DNA of 24,791 nt from the NCBI GenBank assembly GCA_964475205.1, contig CAYYVQ010000043.1, forward strand, positions 1 through 24,791. Direction: 5' to 3'. Within the stretch, counting starts at the first letter, position 1, and each line of letters begins with the position of its first letter. The position numbers and the translations under genes were made by a program. The notes beneath the pieces were generated by a model. That model was not told the origin of the DNA, searched no databases, and saw nothing but the letters and a program-made list of their open reading frames with translations. This document shows, one piece after another, positions 23,167 through 24,791 of this stretch. Source of the DNA: CAYSRM01 sp964475205. GTDB lineage: Bacteria > Verrucomicrobiota > Kiritimatiellia > UBA8416 > CAYSRM01.

Positions 23167-24644
23167 TGTCCACTCCTCCCACTGCTGTCTGAATTCACTC
23201 TTGTGATCTGAATTTTGTCATTTGAAACAACAGTTCGTTTCATACCTATCAAAACACCATACATCCAAAGCACTTTCACTGGAGTCTGTGCCGAATGCCC
23301 GCTTGTCCATGAACGCAACAGCGTAATAATGAGCATGATAAAAAACATCTCTGTAAGAACTCGCTGGTTTTCACTCAAACCTTCTTGTCGATAAACCCAT
23401 CTGGCCAGCAACAGAGCCTGGACCATAACCCCGAACCAGAATAAGGTGGCGGGTATTCCAAAGTCGGCAGCTATGCCAAGCCAGGTATTATGCCAATTGC
23501 GAGTGAATGCTGCCGACTCATATGGACCACCTCCTCTTCGCGCATCCAGCAGCGAATAAGCCGTATGGCGATCAACAGCATACCCACCCATACCAGTAAC
23601 AGGACTCTTTTTAATCTCATCGACGGCTATCTCTCGTATTTCTTTACGAAATATTCCCCGCGTGGCACTGTAAACATCTCTGTCCCACTGGCCGGGTAGA
23701 TTTGCGATTGACCTCTGTACGACCCTTGGCAATTCGAACACTCGCCCGTGTCCGACAACAAGAAACGCCAAGCCCAGTATGCCAAGAACTCCCCAGATCA
23801 GCAGTCTAGAGTAAGAGCGCTTGTCAATGATCACCTGGAAGATCGGCACCAGGAGCATGGAGGCCAATGCCGCCCGTTTCCCGCTCCAAAATGCAATGCC
23901 AAACACAATGAGCAATAAAAGCAGATACGGAGAATCAAATCTAAGAACGCGTTCAATTTTTTTTCTCGCAAAAAGCCAGATGCAAATCCATAAAGCCGGT
24001 CCCGCCATCCGCTGATGCCATGAATAAAAAGAGTCTGGATCCATGTTCCTTATTTCAGGTGAAATTAAAAAACTGCAAATGCTCCAGACTGCTGAAATAA
24101 TTACACAAATCATGATCGTTCTAATCAAAATCTGTGCATCTCTGTCATCAATAACTTCATTAGAGAGCACAATAAATGCCATAAAAGCAGTTAGCAGTGT
24201 CAAATAAAATCTTGCGCCCATCATATTTGAACCAAGAAGCATTAAACCAGTTGGGTTGAGAAACCACACAATAGCCACCCAGACAAAAAACAAAAAAACA
24301 AATGTGTTCTCTTTAGAAAACAACCTCATCCCTTTTTTAATAAGAGCCGTTCTGGCTAAAAACATTGCGAACGCGGCGGGAACTGTCAGTTCGGATAGTT
24401 CAATAGTTCGGGGTCCTAGAGGTATGGCCCCGATACTGACAGTTAAACCTATGGGTACAATCAACCAATAGCGCTTGCCGAGAACCAGCATCACGCCAAT
24501 GATTAAAACGCCAGCCAAGACTAGCAACGGCATAAACCGGGAACCCTTCAGTATCTGAAATATGATATAAAGAGCTATTCCCAAACCGGCGATAAAGACC
24601 ACCGCACTGCTTATAAATCGATTCACTCTCCCTGAATCCTGCAT
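23163..24644 (-). CDS. Second O-antigen polymerase/ligase family membrane protein
   Basis: A 493-residue integral membrane protein with about eleven hydrophobic segments. A periplasmic loop with 'KSPVTGMGGYAVDRHTAY' and 'NWHNTWLGIAADFGIPATLF' fits the Wzy_C pattern (G-x-G followed by a His-containing block before the last helices). It is probably the polymerase for the repeat unit built by the downstream glycosyltransferases. It appears to be the first gene of the long minus-strand operon: a promoter candidate lies just upstream (24685-24714) and the next gene overlaps by four bases. It is not closely similar to the first polymerase at 9382-10827. Confidence 0.87.
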   Translation of the reverse strand: MQDSGRVNRFISSAVVFIAGLGIALYIIFQILKGSRFMPLLVLAGVLIIGVMLVLGKRYWLIVPIGLTVSIGAIPLGPRTIELSELTVPAAFAMFLARTALIKKGMRLFSKENTFVFLFFVWVAIVWFLNPTGLMLLGSNMMGARFYLTLLTAFMAFIVLSNEVIDDRDAQILIRTIMICVIISAVWSICSFLISPEIRNMDPDSFYSWHQRMAGPALWICIWLFARKKIERVLRFDSPYLLLLLIVFGIAFWSGKRAALASMLLVPIFQVIIDKRSYSRLLIWGVLGILGLAFLVVGHGRVFELPRVVQRSIANLPGQWDRDVYSATRGIFRKEIREIAVDEIKKSPVTGMGGYAVDRHTAYSLLDARRGGGPYESAAFTRNWHNTWLGIAADFGIPATLFWFGVMVQALLLARWVYRQEGLSENQRVLTEMFFIMLIITLLRSWTSGHSAQTPVKVLWMYGVLIGMKRTVVSNDKIQITRVNSDSSGRSGQ

Positions 24645-24684
24645 ATCTATAAAACCTCTATTTTGCCTCTAACCTGACCTATCC

Positions 24685-24714
24685 ATAATAATCTATTACG
24701 AGTGTGCATGTCAC
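24685..24714 (-). promoter_or_regulatory. Candidate promoter of the exopolysaccharide operon
   Basis: On the minus strand GTGACA (24709-24714, five of six) precedes TATTAT (24685-24690, five of six) with an 18-base spacer. Transcription would start near 24678, about 34 bases before the ATG of the polymerase gene. Confidence 0.45.
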
Positions 24715-24791
24715 TTTTCATCTCAACGACTTTGTCGGCCAGCCGATCTTGACGCATGTCTATGCGCCTTCACCCGGCTATCTGCGCAAAG
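24704..24791 (+). other. Unassigned open frame at the right edge
   Basis: A plus-strand frame opened by GTG at 24704 runs off the window and reads 'VTFHLNDFVGQPILTHVY', which looks protein-like but is not recognised and has no clear ribosome-binding site. The opposite strand over the same bases also reads plausibly ('MRQDRLADKVVEMKSDMHT', stopping near 24650), like a coiled-coil fragment. Only one can be real; neither can be decided here. Confidence 0.2.

Overview
This window looks like a chromosomal segment (often seen as metagenome contigs) from a Gram-negative-type environmental bacterium. The exosortase/EpsI pair, the secreted HEAT-Kelch-fibronectin proteins and the style of the transposase remnants suggest the PVC superphylum (Kiritimatiellota, Lentisphaerota or Verrucomicrobiota) or Omnitrophota. 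That placement is inference; there is no rRNA or marker gene here to fix it. I see no tRNA, rRNA or CRISPR array.

Layout. (1) 1-371: non-coding, with two hairpins and a tandem 22-bp duplication. (2) 372-6659: three secreted beta-propeller (Kelch-like) proteins. One is a 1214-residue HEAT/Kelch/FN3 fusion on the minus strand; two smaller ones run divergently as a tight pair from a good sigma-70-like promoter. (3) 6695-12989: sugar-nucleotide and polymer genes. A UDP-uronate-type epimerase (minus) is divergent from a plus-strand set of rmlA, an RmlC-family cupin, an O-antigen polymerase/ligase, an LpxH-like metallophosphoesterase and a UDP-HexNAc-type 6-dehydrogenase. (4) 13072-14632: a graveyard. 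A frameshifted, truncated sulfotransferase is joined to a heavily deleted IS1634/IS4-type transposase, followed by the 3' end of an ISL3-type element. (5) 24644 down to 14641, all minus strand: an exopolysaccharide locus reading O-antigen polymerase, GT4, GT2, TagD, TagB/F-like transferase, GT4, WecG/TagA-type transferase, exosortase, EpsI. A clean 231-bp MITE with ISL3-like ends sits in the leader of the exosortase gene.

How the genes fit together. The window encodes activation of sugars (dTDP-hexose, UDP-uronic and UDP-HexNAc-uronic acids), CDP-glycerol synthesis and phosphoglycerol transfer, several glycosyltransferases, two Wzy/WaaL-type membrane proteins, and the exosortase module that in other bacteria sits with exopolysaccharide genes and processes PEP-CTERM proteins. 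No PEP-CTERM substrate is visible here.

The most unusual signal is a set of six short arrays of degenerate heptanucleotide repeats: five of a TTRGCTN/TTGGGCA type and one of a TTYAACG type. They are inserted in frame into two glycosyltransferase genes (four in the GT4 gene at 17700-19109, two in the GT2 gene at 20978-21910). They add low-complexity peptides at places where these families normally have short loops, and they are absent from the tagD/tagB-like genes lying between.
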